A stretch of DNA of 64,000 nt from Beijerinckiaceae bacterium (GCA_947453205.1 CANGFT010000007.1:47921-111920), one strand, 5' to 3'. Counted from the stretch's first letter, positions 9,992 through 20,092 are shown. Program-made: numbers and translations. The notes: generated by a model from the sequence alone, not told the origin.

Positions 9992-10866
9992 GCGAACAGC
10001 GCCCCGGCGGGGGAGCCGCTTCGGCGCCGCAGGCCCGATTGTCCAGCGACCTTGGCCCCCGCGCCGCCTCAAGCGTGGTGATGATCGCCGCCGCCCTTGG
10101 CGCGCTCTGGCTCGGCGGGGACGTCTTCATTCTGTTCTGGCTCGCCTGCGCGCTGGCGCTCCACTGGGAATGGCAGACCCTGATCGACGCCCCCCGGTTC
10201 ATGGCGCGCTTTCTGGGCGGAGCGGCTGCGCTGGTCGTCTCGGTCGCGCTCTTGCGCAGCGCCCATGTCGCCAGCGCCCTTGGCCTTGTGGCGGTCGGCG
10301 CCTTCGGCCTCGCCTGGCTCGGGGGACCGGCCAAGCGGATCTGGGCGGGCGCCGGCCTCGTCTACGCTGCCTCGGTGGTGATTTCGGTCACCCTGCTGCG
10401 GGTGCTCTCCCGCATCGACGGGATGGAGGCGATCCTCTGGCTCTTCGCGGTGGTCTGGGGCACGGACATCATGGCCTATTTCGGCGGACGTCTCATCGGC
10501 GGCCCCAAGCTCTGGCCGCGGCTGTCGCCCTCCAAGACCTGGGCGGGCTTTCTGGTCGGCGTCTGCAGCGGCGGATTGCTGGGCCTTCTGTGCGCCGTCC
10601 TCACGCCCGGGGCGGAGGCAGCCGCGCTCAGCCCCCTCTTCGTGCTGGGCCTGCTCGCCGGCGTCGTGGCGCAGGCCGGGGACTTTTTCGAATCCTGGAT
10701 CAAGCGCCGCTTCGGCGTGAAGGATTCCAGCAAACTCATTCCCGGCCATGGCGGCTTCATGGACCGCCTCGACGGCTTCATCGCCGCCGCCGCCTTTGCG
10801 GCTCTGGTGGGATGGATGAAATCGGCCGGGCCGGGTTTCGTAGCCATAGGCCTGCTGCGATGGTAA
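9988..10866 (+). CDS. cdsA: phosphatidate cytidylyltransferase
   Basis: Integral membrane enzyme that makes CDP-diacylglycerol from phosphatidate and CTP. The 292-residue protein has several hydrophobic segments and the C-terminal CDS signature, in which [18 protein letters not shown] is followed by [13 protein letters not shown]. It overlaps uppS by four bases and is followed by dxr after 28 bases, as in the conserved cluster. Confidence 0.95.
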   Translation: MSEQRPGGGAASAPQARLSSDLGPRAASSVVMIAAALGALWLGGDVFILFWLACALALHWEWQTLIDAPRFMARFLGGAAALVVSVALLRSAHVASALGLVAVGAFGLAWLGGPAKRIWAGAGLVYAASVVISVTLLRVLSRIDGMEAILWLFAVVWGTDIMAYFGGRLIGGPKLWPRLSPSKTWAGFLVGVCSGGLLGLLCAVLTPGAEAAALSPLFVLGLLAGVVAQAGDFFESWIKRRFGVKDSSKLIPGHGGFMDRLDGFIAAAAFAALVGWMKSAGPGFVAIGLLRW

Positions 10867-10894
10867 TAACGCTCCGAACTCCTATGTGTTGCTC

Positions 10895-12118
10895 ATGACC
10901 ATTTCAGAACCCTCGGCCTTTCGCATCGACCAACCGGCCGCCCTGCCCGGCAGCGCCCGCAGGCTGGTTCTGCTTGGCGCGACCGGGTCCATCGGCAGAT
11001 CCACGGCGGATGTGATCGCCCATGCGCCCGAGGGCGCTTTCGAGGTCGCCTCGGTGGCGGGCGGGCAGGATGCGCAGGCCCTCGCGAAAACGGCCATCGC
11101 CCTCAAGGCCTCCTTCGCGGCGCTCGCCGACCCGGCGGGCGGCGAGGCCCTGCGCGAGGCGCTGGCTGGCACGGGCATCCGCAGCGGCGCCGGGCCGCAG
11201 GCCGTGCTGGAGGCGGCGCTTCATGATTGCGATCTGGTCGTGGGCGCCATCGCCGGGGCGGCGGGGGTCGAGCCGACCCATGCGGCGCTGGAGGCCGGCC
11301 GCACCATAGCCCTCGCCAACAAGGAATGTCTGGTCTGCGCGGGCGGGCCCTTCATGCGCACGGCGGCGCGGGCGGGCGCGCGGCTTCTGCCCATGGACTC
11401 CGAACACAACGCCATCTTTCAGGCGCTGGGCGGCGCCGACCCCTCGACCATCGACCAGATGATCCTGACCGCCTCCGGCGGCCCCTTCCGCACCTGGACG
11501 GCGGAGGCTATCGCCGCGGCGACGCCCGGCCAGGCGCTCGCCCATCCCAACTGGTCCATGGGCCGGAAGGTGACGATCGACTCTGCAAGCCTTATGAACA
11601 AAGGCCTTGAACTCATTGAAGCATATCATATTTTTGCCATTGACGCCGGAAAGCTGGATGTGCTCATCCATCCCCAGTCCATCGTCCACGGCCTCGTGAC
11701 CTTCGCCGATGGATCGGTGACTGCGGGCATGGCCATGCCGGACATGCGCACCCCCATCGCCCATTGCCTCGCCTGGCCCGACCGGGTCGGGACGCGCTCC
11801 CCCCGGCTGGATCTGGCGGCCATCGGCTCGCTCACCTTCGAGCGGCCTGATTTCAGCCGTTTCCCTGCGCTAAGGGTGGCGATGGATTGCCTGAAGGCGG
11901 GCGGCAGCCTGCCGACCGTCCTCAACGCAGCCAATGAAATCGCGGTGGAGGCCTTTCTTGAGGGGCGCATCAGCTTCCACCAGATCGCCAGCCTCGTCGA
12001 GGCGATTTGCGAGGACGCGGTGCGCCGGGGCGATGATGGCGATCCCGCCACAGTCAGCGATGCGCTGGCCATCGACAGCGTGACAAGACAGCGGACGCGT
12101 GAAGCGCTGCTGATGTGA
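10895..12118 (+). CDS. dxr: 1-deoxy-D-xylulose-5-phosphate reductoisomerase
   Basis: Second enzyme of the MEP isoprenoid pathway (DXP to MEP, NADPH and a divalent metal). The NADPH-binding GATGSIGRST is near residue 28, and DSEHNAIFQAL and VTIDSASLMNKGLELIEA carry the metal- and substrate-binding residues. ATG 10895 is chosen; the frame extends to a GTG at 10886 only three codons earlier. Its place between cdsA and rseP links isoprenoid supply to the envelope genes. Confidence 0.95.
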   Translation: MTISEPSAFRIDQPAALPGSARRLVLLGATGSIGRSTADVIAHAPEGAFEVASVAGGQDAQALAKTAIALKASFAALADPAGGEALREALAGTGIRSGAGPQAVLEAALHDCDLVVGAIAGAAGVEPTHAALEAGRTIALANKECLVCAGGPFMRTAARAGARLLPMDSEHNAIFQALGGADPSTIDQMILTASGGPFRTWTAEAIAAATPGQALAHPNWSMGRKVTIDSASLMNKGLELIEAYHIFAIDAGKLDVLIHPQSIVHGLVTFADGSVTAGMAMPDMRTPIAHCLAWPDRVGTRSPRLDLAAIGSLTFERPDFSRFPALRVAMDCLKAGGSLPTVLNAANEIAVEAFLEGRISFHQIASLVEAICEDAVRRGDDGDPATVSDALAIDSVTRQRTREALLM

Positions 12119-12151
12119 GGATCATCGGGCCGGACCGGCCCCGGAGGCGAA

Positions 12152-13276
12152 ATGTCCCTGTTTTCCAATCTCTGGTCCTTCGCAGGCTATGTCTGGCCCT
12201 TCCTGCTGGTGCTTGGCATCATCATCTTTTTCCATGAGCTTGGCCATTTCATGGTCGGGCGCTGGTGCGGAGTGAAGGCGGACGTCTTTTCGATGGGCTT
12301 CGGCCCTGAACTCTGGGCGCGCGTCGACCGCCACGGCACCCGCTGGCGGCTCGCGCTGGTCCCTCTTGGCGGCTATGTGAAATTCCACGGCGACGCCAAC
12401 GCGGCCTCCGCCGACGCCGACGCAACCGGCCTGTCGGACGAGGAGAGGCGCATCAGCTTCTTCACCCAGCCCGCCTGGAAGCGCGCCCTCATCGTCGCAG
12501 CCGGGCCCGTCGCCAATTTCATCCTCGCGGTGGTCATCTTTGCAGGCGTCGCCTTTTTCGCGGGACAGGGCGTGCTGACGCCCCGCGTCGAGGCCCTGCG
12601 GCCGGGCGAGGCGGCGGAGGCGGCCGGGTTCAAGCCGGGCGACCTCATCCTCACCATCAACGGCAAGCCCATCGAGAGCTGGGGCGACATGCAGCGCATC
12701 GCGCAGGCCTCGGCGGAGGTTCCCCTCGATTTCGTCGTGGAGCGCGGCGGCAAGGAGATCGCGCTCACTGTCACGCCCAAGCTGCGGGTCATCGACACCC
12801 CCTTCGGCAAGAACCGGGTCGGCCTGATCGGCCTCATGGGCTCGGCCAAGCCGGAGGACTGGCGGACCAAACATTTTGGTCCGCTGGAGGCTGTGGCGCA
12901 GGGAGGGCGAGAGACCTGGTACGTCGTCGAGCGCACCGCCAGCTTCATCGCCGGGCTCATCATGGGGACGGAATCCATGGATCAGGTGTCCGGGCCCATC
13001 GGCACCGGCTATGTCGCCGGCAAGGTGGCGGCCTTCGGCTTCGCCGCGCTCATGAACCTTGCGGCGCTGCTCTCCGTCTCCGTGGGCCTGCTCAACCTGC
13101 TGCCCATTCCCCTGCTGGACGGCGGACATCTGCTGTTTCAGGCCTTCGAGGCCCTGAGAGGTCGGCCGATAAGCGAAAGAGCGCAGGAATATGCGTTCCG
13201 GCTGGGGTTTTTGTTCGTGGGCGTTCTCATGTTGTTTACCACGTTCAACGACACCTGGAAGCTTCTGCGCGGCTAA
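12152..13276 (+). CDS. rseP: RIP metalloprotease RseP (site-2 protease)
   Basis: Inner-membrane zinc protease that cleaves anti-sigma factors or signal-peptide remnants within the membrane. HELGH at residues 28-32 provides two zinc ligands and the catalytic Glu, and NLLPIPLLDGGHLLF near residue 325 provides the third ligand. One PDZ domain is recognisable between (about residues 145-210) with GFKPGDLILTINGKPIESW. The 374-residue length is usual for alphaproteobacteria. It lies directly upstream of bamA but with a 259-base gap that probably holds a bamA promoter. Confidence 0.94.
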   Translation: MSLFSNLWSFAGYVWPFLLVLGIIIFFHELGHFMVGRWCGVKADVFSMGFGPELWARVDRHGTRWRLALVPLGGYVKFHGDANAASADADATGLSDEERRISFFTQPAWKRALIVAAGPVANFILAVVIFAGVAFFAGQGVLTPRVEALRPGEAAEAAGFKPGDLILTINGKPIESWGDMQRIAQASAEVPLDFVVERGGKEIALTVTPKLRVIDTPFGKNRVGLIGLMGSAKPEDWRTKHFGPLEAVAQGGRETWYVVERTASFIAGLIMGTESMDQVSGPIGTGYVAGKVAAFGFAALMNLAALLSVSVGLLNLLPIPLLDGGHLLFQAFEALRGRPISERAQEYAFRLGFLFVGVLMLFTTFNDTWKLLRG

Positions 13277-13535
13277 AAAGTCCGCGTCCTACAAAAATAT
13301 GCCGCAATTACAGAAAGTTGCGACATGACCTGAAAGTGGCTTTGGAGCCACGCGCAGGTTAAATATTAGTCAACGAGGTGAATCTGCATTTGCACAGCCG
13401 TCCAAACTCTGTAGAAACCTAGCTTGGCGGCAGTGTCGGGATCTTCGAGTCCAGATTCGCCTTTGGATGCGGGCTGCGCCCGTGACAACGTTTTTGACGG
13501 GGACCGTGTTCCATATGCACTCAATCAGGGCATCC

Positions 13536-16043
13536 ATGAAACGGCTCGTTCTCACGACGGCTCTTGTTTCCGCAGCTTCTTGTTTCGTGACGGGGGCCTA
13601 CGCCCAGTCGGTCGAAGTGCGCGGCAGCCAGCGCGTCGACGCCGAGACCATCCGCAACTATTTCGGCGGCACCGACCCGGCGCGCGTCAACGAGGCAGTG
13701 AAGGCGCTGTATGCTACGGGCCTCTTCTCCTCCGTCCGCACCGAGCGGGCCGGCGGCAAGATCGTCGTCTACGTCACCGAGAACCAGCTCATCAACCGCG
13801 TCGCCTTCGAGGGCAACAGCAAGTTGAAGAGCGAGGTCATCTCCTCCGAGATCCAGTCGAAGTCGCGCGGCGCCTACAATCCCTCGACTGTGCAGGCCGA
13901 CATCGAGCGCATCCTCGACCTCTATCGCCGGGGCGGACGCTCCGACGCCACCGTGACCGCGCGCACCGTCGATCTGCCCAATGGCCGCGTGGACGTGGTC
14001 TTCAACGTCAATGAAGGCGGCAAGACCGGCATCCGTTCGATCGAGTTCCGCGGCAACGAAACCTTCTCCTCCTCGCGCCTGCGCAACCTCATGCAGACCA
14101 CGGAGATGAACTGGCTGTCGTTCTTCAAGACGACCGACGTCTATGATCCCGACAAGATCGCCTCCGACCAGGAGCTGGTCCGCCGCTTCTACCTCAAGAA
14201 CGGCTATGCGGATTTCCGGATCGTCGGCTCAGACATTCGCTATAATGCGGATGGCAAGGGCTATGACGTCGTCGTGACCGTCGACGAAGGGCGCCAGTAT
14301 CGCGTCGGCGCCATCAACGTCGAGACGCAGATTCCCGATCTCGACCGCAAGGTGCTCGCCAGCACCGTCAAGCTGGCTGTGGGCGATGTCTATAACGGCG
14401 ACCTCGTGGACAAGTCCGTGGAGGCCATGACGCGCGAAGTGGCGCGCAAGGGCTACGCCTTCTCCTCCGCCCGCCCGCGCGGCGAGCGCGATCCGGCCAC
14501 GGGCCTCATCACCCTCTCCTTCGTGGTGGAGGAAGGCCCGCGCGTCTATGTCGAGCGCATCAATGTGCGCGGCAACACCCGCACCCGCGATTACGTCATC
14601 CGCCGCGAATTCCCGCTCGGCGAGGGCGACGCCTATAATCGCGTGCTCGTCGACAGGGCTGAGAAGCGCCTGAACGGGCTTGGCTTCTTCAAGAAGGTCC
14701 GCATCACCAACGAGCCGGGCTCCGCGCCTGACCGCATCGTGCTGAATGTGGAGGTCGAGGATCAGTCGACCGGGTCGTTCTCGGTCTCGGGCGGCTATTC
14801 CACGGTGGACGGCGTGATCGCCGAACTGGCGGTGAGCGAGTCCAACCTGCTCGGCCGCGGCCAGTTCGCCCGCATCGCGGTGACCGGCGGCCAGCGCACG
14901 CGCGGCGTCGACTTCTCCTTCACCGAGCCCTATTTCATGGACTACCGCCTCGCGGCGGGCTTCGATCTCTTCGCAAAGCGGAGCATCAACAGCCTTTATT
15001 CGGTCTATGACAGCTCGACGGTGGGCGGCACCCTGCGTCTGGGCGTGCCGGTGACGGATGAGATCAGCTTCTCGCCGCGTTACTCGCTGTATCAGTCGAA
15101 GGTCATCATCCCGAACACGCCATCGCGGCCATACAATGATTGTACGGACCCGATCATAGGGACCACCCCCGGAACCGCCGGATATGTAAATCCAAATTAT
15201 CCGGGCAATGGCATGGCCAACGCCACTCTTCCGGACGCCACCTACAGTTGCTTGAGCAATGGCGAAGCCTCTCTGGCCGTCAAGGAGGCGGCTGGCTCAC
15301 GCATCGTGTCCCAGATCGGCTATTCGCTCAGCTACAACACCCTCGACAATCCCAGGAACCCCACTGAGGGTATGTACGCTGAGTTCAAGCAGGATGTGGC
15401 TGGCGCCGGCGGCGACGCCCGGTTTGTCCGCACGACCGGCGAAGTTCGTTACTTCTATCCCGTCTGGGATGATGTCGTCGGCTTCGTGAAGGGTCAGGCT
15501 GGCAATGTCACCGGCTTTGGCGGCGAGAAGCTTCGCATGTCCGACAACTTCAACCTCGGCCCCAGCCTCGTGCGCGGCTTCGCGCCGGGCGGCATTGGCC
15601 CACGCGACGTGTCCGCGGGCCTGCCGACGCACCTCAATTCGCTCGGCGGCACCAACTATGTCGGCGGCTCCGTCGAATTGCAGTTCCCGCTGTTTGGCAT
15701 GCCCAAGGATCTCGGCCTGAAGGGCGCGCTCTTCGCTGATGCGGGCACGCTGTTTGGCTATGAGGGCAACACCTACTTCCCGACCCTGGCTGGCTATCCC
15801 GTAGGCACCTCCTGCGCCGCCATGCCTGGCAACAGTCCCCTCACGACGCCCAAATATCGTCAGGCTGGCTGCATCACCTTGGATGAAAATGCAAGGAAAG
15901 CGCTCATCCGCTCCTCGGTCGGCGCCTCCATCCTCTGGGCCTCTCCGCTCGGCCCGATCCGCTTCGACTACGCCTTCGTCCTGTCGAAAGCCAAGACGGA
16001 CGTCGGGCAGGCCTTCCGCTTCTCGGGCGGCGGCGCCTTCTGA
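13536..16043 (+). CDS. bamA: outer membrane protein assembly factor BamA
   Basis: Essential outer-membrane insertase of the BAM complex. A cleavable signal peptide (MKRLVLTTALVSAASC...AYAQS) is followed by repeated POTRA domains over about residues 25-400 and a C-terminal beta-barrel ending in Phe. Start candidates are ATG 13536 (AGGG five bases upstream, chosen) and ATG 13515; the frame is open back to 13467. Two barrel segments, around 15115-15260 and 15770-15880, look like long extracellular loops with cysteine pairs. An intrinsic terminator follows. Confidence 0.95.
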   Translation: MKRLVLTTALVSAASCFVTGAYAQSVEVRGSQRVDAETIRNYFGGTDPARVNEAVKALYATGLFSSVRTERAGGKIVVYVTENQLINRVAFEGNSKLKSEVISSEIQSKSRGAYNPSTVQADIERILDLYRRGGRSDATVTARTVDLPNGRVDVVFNVNEGGKTGIRSIEFRGNETFSSSRLRNLMQTTEMNWLSFFKTTDVYDPDKIASDQELVRRFYLKNGYADFRIVGSDIRYNADGKGYDVVVTVDEGRQYRVGAINVETQIPDLDRKVLASTVKLAVGDVYNGDLVDKSVEAMTREVARKGYAFSSARPRGERDPATGLITLSFVVEEGPRVYVERINVRGNTRTRDYVIRREFPLGEGDAYNRVLVDRAEKRLNGLGFFKKVRITNEPGSAPDRIVLNVEVEDQSTGSFSVSGGYSTVDGVIAELAVSESNLLGRGQFARIAVTGGQRTRGVDFSFTEPYFMDYRLAAGFDLFAKRSINSLYSVYDSSTVGGTLRLGVPVTDEISFSPRYSLYQSKVIIPNTPSRPYNDCTDPIIGTTPGTAGYVNPNYPGNGMANATLPDATYSCLSNGEASLAVKEAAGSRIVSQIGYSLSYNTLDNPRNPTEGMYAEFKQDVAGAGGDARFVRTTGEVRYFYPVWDDVVGFVKGQAGNVTGFGGEKLRMSDNFNLGPSLVRGFAPGGIGPRDVSAGLPTHLNSLGGTNYVGGSVELQFPLFGMPKDLGLKGALFADAGTLFGYEGNTYFPTLAGYPVGTSCAAMPGNSPLTTPKYRQAGCITLDENARKALIRSSVGASILWASPLGPIRFDYAFVLSKAKTDVGQAFRFSGGGAF

Positions 16044-16078
16044 GCGTGAGTTTGACTTATCGCCCTCGGGCGTCGATG

Positions 16079-16104
16079 AAGGGGCTCGCATTGAGCCCCT
16101 TTTT
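16079..16104 (+). terminator. intrinsic terminator between bamA and lpxD
   Basis: AAGGGGCTC (16079-16087), a five-base loop, GAGCCCCTT (16093-16101) and a T-run form a 9-bp stem terminator. It ends only 23 bases before the lpxD start codon, so lpxD transcription depends on readthrough or on a promoter inside bamA or the hairpin region. Confidence 0.85.
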
Positions 16105-16127
16105 CATGTCTGCAAGTTAGAGCGCGT

Positions 16128-17180
16128 ATGACCGAACCTGTCTTCTTCCGCCGGGCGCAGACCCCTACCCTCGCCCAGATCGTCGCCGAGATCGGCGCGC
16201 GGGCGCCCGAGGGCTCCGACCTCTCCATCGCCATCACCGGCGTCGGGCCGCTCGATGCGGCGGGCCCCGGGGATGTGACCTTCCTCGACAATGCGAAATA
16301 TGCCGGGCAGCTCGCGGGAACCCGCGCCAGCGCGGTCTTCATCGCCGAGCGTTACGCCGCCCGCGTCCCCGAGGGCGTGGTCGCGCTGGTGACCCCGGAC
16401 CCCTACCGCGCCTTCGCCAGATTCGTCGGCTGGCTCTTTCCCGAGGCCATGCGTCCCGGCTCCTTCTTCGGCGCCAGCGGCGTCTCTCCCATGTCCTTCG
16501 TCCATCCCGAGGCCAGGCTCGAGCCCGGCGTCATCGTAGACCCCGGCGCGGTCGTGGGACCGCGCGCGGCGGTGGGCGCGGGCACGGTGATCGGCCCCCA
16601 TGCGGTGATCGGGCCGGATGTGCGCATCGGCCGCGATTGCTCGGTGGGCGCAGGCGCCACCATTCAGCATGCGCTGATCGGCGACCGCGTGATCCTGCAT
16701 CCGGGCGTGCGCATCGGCCAGGACGGGTTCGGCTTCGCCATGGGCCCCAGAGGCCACCTCAAAGCCCCGCAGATCGGCCGCGTCATCATCCAGCAGGATG
16801 TCGAGATCGGCGCCAACTCCACCATCGACCGGGGCGCCAACCGCGACACGGTGATCGGCGAGGGCACGAAGATCGACAACCTCGTGCAGATCGCCCACAA
16901 CGTCACCATCGGCCGGCATTGCGTGATCGTCTCGCAGGTGGGGATCGCGGGCTCGACCACCCTTGAGGATTTCGTCGTGCTGGGCGGCCAGGTCGGCCTC
17001 GCCGGCCATATCAGGATCGGCATGGGCGCGCAGGTCGCCGCGCAATCGGGCGTGATGGCGGACATTCCGCCCGGCCAGAAAATGGGCGGCTCCCCCGCGG
17101 TTCCCATGCGCGATTGGCTGAAAGCGGTTGTCCTCCTGCAGAAATTTGTCAAAAAGGATCCAGGCGCCGGCGCCAGCTGA
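16128..17180 (+). CDS. lpxD: UDP-3-O-(3-hydroxyacyl)glucosamine N-acyltransferase
   Basis: Third acyl-transfer step of lipid A synthesis, using an acyl-ACP. An N-terminal uridine-binding domain (about residues 1-100) is followed by a left-handed parallel beta-helix of hexapeptide repeats such as [18 protein letters not shown]. The catalytic-His region is [13 protein letters not shown]. The C-terminal helix ([14 protein letters not shown]) is typical. It heads lpxD-fabZ-lpxA-lpxB. Confidence 0.95.
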   Translation: MTEPVFFRRAQTPTLAQIVAEIGARAPEGSDLSIAITGVGPLDAAGPGDVTFLDNAKYAGQLAGTRASAVFIAERYAARVPEGVVALVTPDPYRAFARFVGWLFPEAMRPGSFFGASGVSPMSFVHPEARLEPGVIVDPGAVVGPRAAVGAGTVIGPHAVIGPDVRIGRDCSVGAGATIQHALIGDRVILHPGVRIGQDGFGFAMGPRGHLKAPQIGRVIIQQDVEIGANSTIDRGANRDTVIGEGTKIDNLVQIAHNVTIGRHCVIVSQVGIAGSTTLEDFVVLGGQVGLAGHIRIGMGAQVAAQSGVMADIPPGQKMGGSPAVPMRDWLKAVVLLQKFVKKDPGAGAS

Positions 17181-17231
17181 TCCGACCCACCACCATCAGG
17201 GCTTCGCCCGAGACGCGACCAGGGAATGATG

Positions 17232-17708
17232 ATGAACGAGACGGCCACCAAATCGCTGGAAACAGTCGATATTCTGCAGCTTCTGAAGTCGCTGCCCCAT
17301 CGCTATCCCTTCCTGCTCGTCGACCGCATCATCAATTGCGTGGGCGACGAGAGCTGCGTCGGCATCAAGAACGTCACCTTCAACGAGCCGCAATTCCAGG
17401 GCCATTTCCCGGAAATGCCGGTCATGCCGGGCGTGCTGCTGATCGAGGGCATGGCGCAGACGGCGGGGGCGCTCTGCGTCAATTCCGGCATCATCAAGAA
17501 GCCGAAGCTCGTCTACTTCATGACCATCAACAACGCCAAGTTCCGCAAGCCCGTGGTGCCCGGCGACCGCGTGGAATACCACATGACCCGCACCAACCAG
17601 CGCCGCAACATGTGGTGGTACAAGGGCGTGGCGAAGGTGGATGGCGTCACGGTCTGCGAGGCCGAGGTCAGCGCCATGCTCGTCAGCGATGATGCGGCGG
17701 CCTCCTGA
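17232..17708 (+). CDS. fabZ: 3-hydroxyacyl-[ACP] dehydratase FabZ
   Basis: Hotdog-fold dehydratase of fatty-acid elongation that competes with LpxA/LpxD for 3-hydroxyacyl-[16 protein letters not shown] and [20 protein letters not shown] carry the catalytic His and Glu. Three consecutive ATG codons (17226, 17229, 17232) are possible starts; the last has AGGGA at the best distance. The stop overlaps the lpxA start by one base (TGATG), implying coupled translation. Confidence 0.95.
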   Translation: MNETATKSLETVDILQLLKSLPHRYPFLLVDRIINCVGDESCVGIKNVTFNEPQFQGHFPEMPVMPGVLLIEGMAQTAGALCVNSGIIKKPKLVYFMTINNAKFRKPVVPGDRVEYHMTRTNQRRNMWWYKGVAKVDGVTVCEAEVSAMLVSDDAAAS

Positions 17709-18535
17709 TGGGCGACTTCCGCATCACCAAGGTCGGGATCCATCCCCTCGCGGTCGTCGAGGAGGGCGCGCGGCTCGGCGAGGGCGTCGCCATCGGCCCC
17801 TTCTGCCATATCGGCCCCGATGTGGTTCTGGGCGATGGCGTGGAGCTCGTCTCCCATGTGGCCCTGCATGGCCGCACCACCGTCGGCGCCCGCACCCGCA
17901 TCTTCCCCTTCGCCTCCATCGGCCATCAGCCGCAGGATCTGAAGTTCCATGGCGAGGCCTCCGTGCTGGAGATCGGCGCCGACTGCCTGATCCGCGAAGG
18001 CGTGACCATGAATCCGGGCACGGAAGGCGGCGGGCTCAAGACTGTCGTGGGCAAGGGCTGCACCTTCCTCGCCAACAGCCATGTGGCCCATGACTGCCAT
18101 GTGGGCGACCACGTGATCTTCTCCAACAATGTGATGATCGCGGGCCATACGCGCGTCGGCGATTACGTCATCATGGGCGGCGGTTCAGCGCTGCATCAGT
18201 TCGTGCGCGTCGGCGCCCATGCCTTCATCGGCGGGCTGGCCGCCGTCGAAAATGATGTGATCCCCTATGGCATGGCCATGGGCAACCGCGCCTATCTGGC
18301 GGGCCTCAACCTCGTGGGCCTCAAGCGGCGGGGCTTCTCGCGCGAGTCCATCCACGACCTGCGCCGGGCCTATCGGCTGCTCTTCGCCGCGGAAGGCACC
18401 TTGAAGGAGCGCGTCGAAGATGTGGCGGGCGAGTTCGCCGCCCATCCGCAGGTGCATGAGATCCTCGACTTCATCCGCGAATCCGCCGACCGCTCGGTCC
18501 TGACCCCGCGCGAGGCCAAGGACAGCGCGGCTTGA
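17708..18535 (+). CDS. lpxA: acyl-ACP--UDP-N-acetylglucosamine O-acyltransferase
   Basis: First enzyme of lipid A synthesis. Hexapeptide repeats fill residues 5-190 (for example IGPFCHIGPDVVLGDGV), the catalytic-His region is NSHVAHDCHVGDHV, and a helical C-terminal domain follows. The length of 275 residues is slightly above the usual 260-270. Its final bases overlap the lpxB TTG start. In most alphaproteobacteria lpxI lies between lpxA and lpxB, but there is no room for it here. Confidence 0.95.
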   Translation: MGDFRITKVGIHPLAVVEEGARLGEGVAIGPFCHIGPDVVLGDGVELVSHVALHGRTTVGARTRIFPFASIGHQPQDLKFHGEASVLEIGADCLIREGVTMNPGTEGGGLKTVVGKGCTFLANSHVAHDCHVGDHVIFSNNVMIAGHTRVGDYVIMGGGSALHQFVRVGAHAFIGGLAAVENDVIPYGMAMGNRAYLAGLNLVGLKRRGFSRESIHDLRRAYRLLFAAEGTLKERVEDVAGEFAAHPQVHEILDFIRESADRSVLTPREAKDSAA

Positions 18536-19698
18536 GAGGCGACGCGCCGCGCGACATCTTTCTGGTCGCGGGCGAAAAATCCGGCGATGAGCTTGGCTAC
18601 AAGCTCATGCGCGCGCTGCGGGAGGCTGCGGGCGGCGAGCTGCGCCTGCGCGGCGTCGGCGGCGAGGCCATGGAGCGGGAGGGGCTGAAGAGCCTCTTTC
18701 CCCAATCCGACATCGCCGTCATGGGCTTTCTGCCGGTCATCGCCCGCCTGCCGACCCTGTTGCGGCGCATTCGCGAGACGGCGGAGGCGGTGATCGCCGA
18801 TCCGCCGGATGTGCTGGTCATCATCGACAGTCCCGACTTCACCCATCGCGTGGCGCGGCGCGTGCGGACCCGCCTGCCCCATCTGCCCATCGTCGATTAT
18901 GTCAGCCCCACGGTCTGGGCCTGGCGCCCCGGCAGGGCGCGCAAGATGCGCGGCTATGTGGATCATGTGCTGGCCCTGCTGCCCTTCGAGCCGGAGGTTC
19001 ACGCCCGCCTCGGCGGCCCGCCCACGACCTATGTGGGCCATCCCCTGATCGAGCGGCTCGGTGATCTCAGGCCCGGCGTCGCGGAGGCGCAGGCCCGCGC
19101 CGCAACGCCCCCCACCGTGCTCCTGCTGCCGGGCTCGCGGCGCTCGGAGATCGCGCGGCTGCTGGCCCTTTTCGGCGAGACGGCGGCGAAGATCGAGGCG
19201 CTGGCCGGGCCGGTCGATTTCGTCCTGCCCGCCGTGACCCATCTTGAGGCGGAGGTGCGGGCAGGCGTCGCGCAATGGGCGAGGCCCCCGCGCGTGGTTC
19301 TGGGCGAGGCCGAAAAGCTCGCCGCCTTCCGCCGGGCGCGGGCGGCGCTGGCGGCCTCGGGCACGGTCTCGCTGGAGCTGGCGCTTTCGGGCGTACCCAT
19401 GGTGGTGGCCTATCGGGTCTCGAAGATCGAGGAGACCATCGTCCGCGCCCTCGCCACCGCGCCCTCGGTGGTGCTGCCCAATCTGATCCTCGGCGAGAAT
19501 GTGGTCCCTGAGCTCCTGCAGGAGGCGGCCTCCCCGCAGGCGCTGGCGGCGGCCGTGGCGGCCCTGCTGCCCGAGGGGCCGGCCCGCGCGGCGCAGACGC
19601 AGGCGCTCGCCCGGCTGGACGGCCTGATGCGCCTTGAAGATGGCGACACGCCCAGCGCAAGGGCGGCGCGGCTGGCGCTGTCGCTCGCGAGGCGATGA
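18532..19698 (+). CDS. lpxB: lipid-A-disaccharide synthase
   Basis: GT19 glycosyltransferase that joins UDP-diacylglucosamine and lipid X. FLVAGEKSGDELGYKLM at the N-terminus, VDYVSPTVWAWRPGRARKM and LLLPGSRRSEIARLL are family hallmarks; 388 residues is normal. The start is a TTG overlapping the lpxA stop by four bases (TTGA), with no in-frame ATG before the conserved N-terminus, so low-level coupled translation is likely. It is the last gene of the envelope supercluster, and a small accessory island follows. Confidence 0.95.
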   Translation: MRGDAPRDIFLVAGEKSGDELGYKLMRALREAAGGELRLRGVGGEAMEREGLKSLFPQSDIAVMGFLPVIARLPTLLRRIRETAEAVIADPPDVLVIIDSPDFTHRVARRVRTRLPHLPIVDYVSPTVWAWRPGRARKMRGYVDHVLALLPFEPEVHARLGGPPTTYVGHPLIERLGDLRPGVAEAQARAATPPTVLLLPGSRRSEIARLLALFGETAAKIEALAGPVDFVLPAVTHLEAEVRAGVAQWARPPRVVLGEAEKLAAFRRARAALAASGTVSLELALSGVPMVVAYRVSKIEETIVRALATAPSVVLPNLILGENVVPELLQEAASPQALAAAVAALLPEGPARAAQTQALARLDGLMRLEDGDTPSARAARLALSLARR

Positions 19699-19774
19699 CG
19701 GGGTGGGGGTCTGCGCATGCTGATCGGGAGCGCCGTTGTAAAAGCGCCAATGATCGAAGGCCTCGCGCCCCACT

Positions 19775-20092
19775 TCAAGCCACCGCTTGCAGCCCCTTGC
19801 GGGCGACGAGCGTCAGCAATTTCAACGAAGCGCCGCGCGGGTGCTTCTCGCCGCGCTCCCACTGGCTCACGAGCCCGGTGGTCACGTTGAGATAGCGGGC
19901 GAAGACCGCCTGACTCGCATTCTCCCGCGCGCGGATCGCGCGGATCTCCTGGGGCGACAGCGGCTCGACCGGCGTCAGGCACAGTTCATCAAAGGCCTTC
20001 ATGGTCCGCTTGTCGAGAACCCCGGCTTCGGCGAGCCCGGCGGCGGTCTCATGCACGGCGGCAAGAGCATCGCTGCGATACTGTTTAGCCAT
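19775..20092 (-). CDS. HTH antitoxin of a HigBA-like module
   Basis: A 105-residue protein with a C-terminal Xre-type helix-turn-helix (ENASQAVFARYLNVTTGLVS followed by QWERGEKHPRG). Family knowledge places such proteins (HigA/NadS type) as antitoxins and autorepressors encoded after a RelE-superfamily toxin. ATG 20092 overlaps the 3' end of the upstream toxin gene by eight bases, so the pair is translationally coupled. It was chosen over longer frames to 20173. Confidence 0.82.
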   Translation of the reverse strand: MAKQYRSDALAAVHETAAGLAEAGVLDKRTMKAFDELCLTPVEPLSPQEIRAIRARENASQAVFARYLNVTTGLVSQWERGEKHPRGASLKLLTLVARKGLQAVA

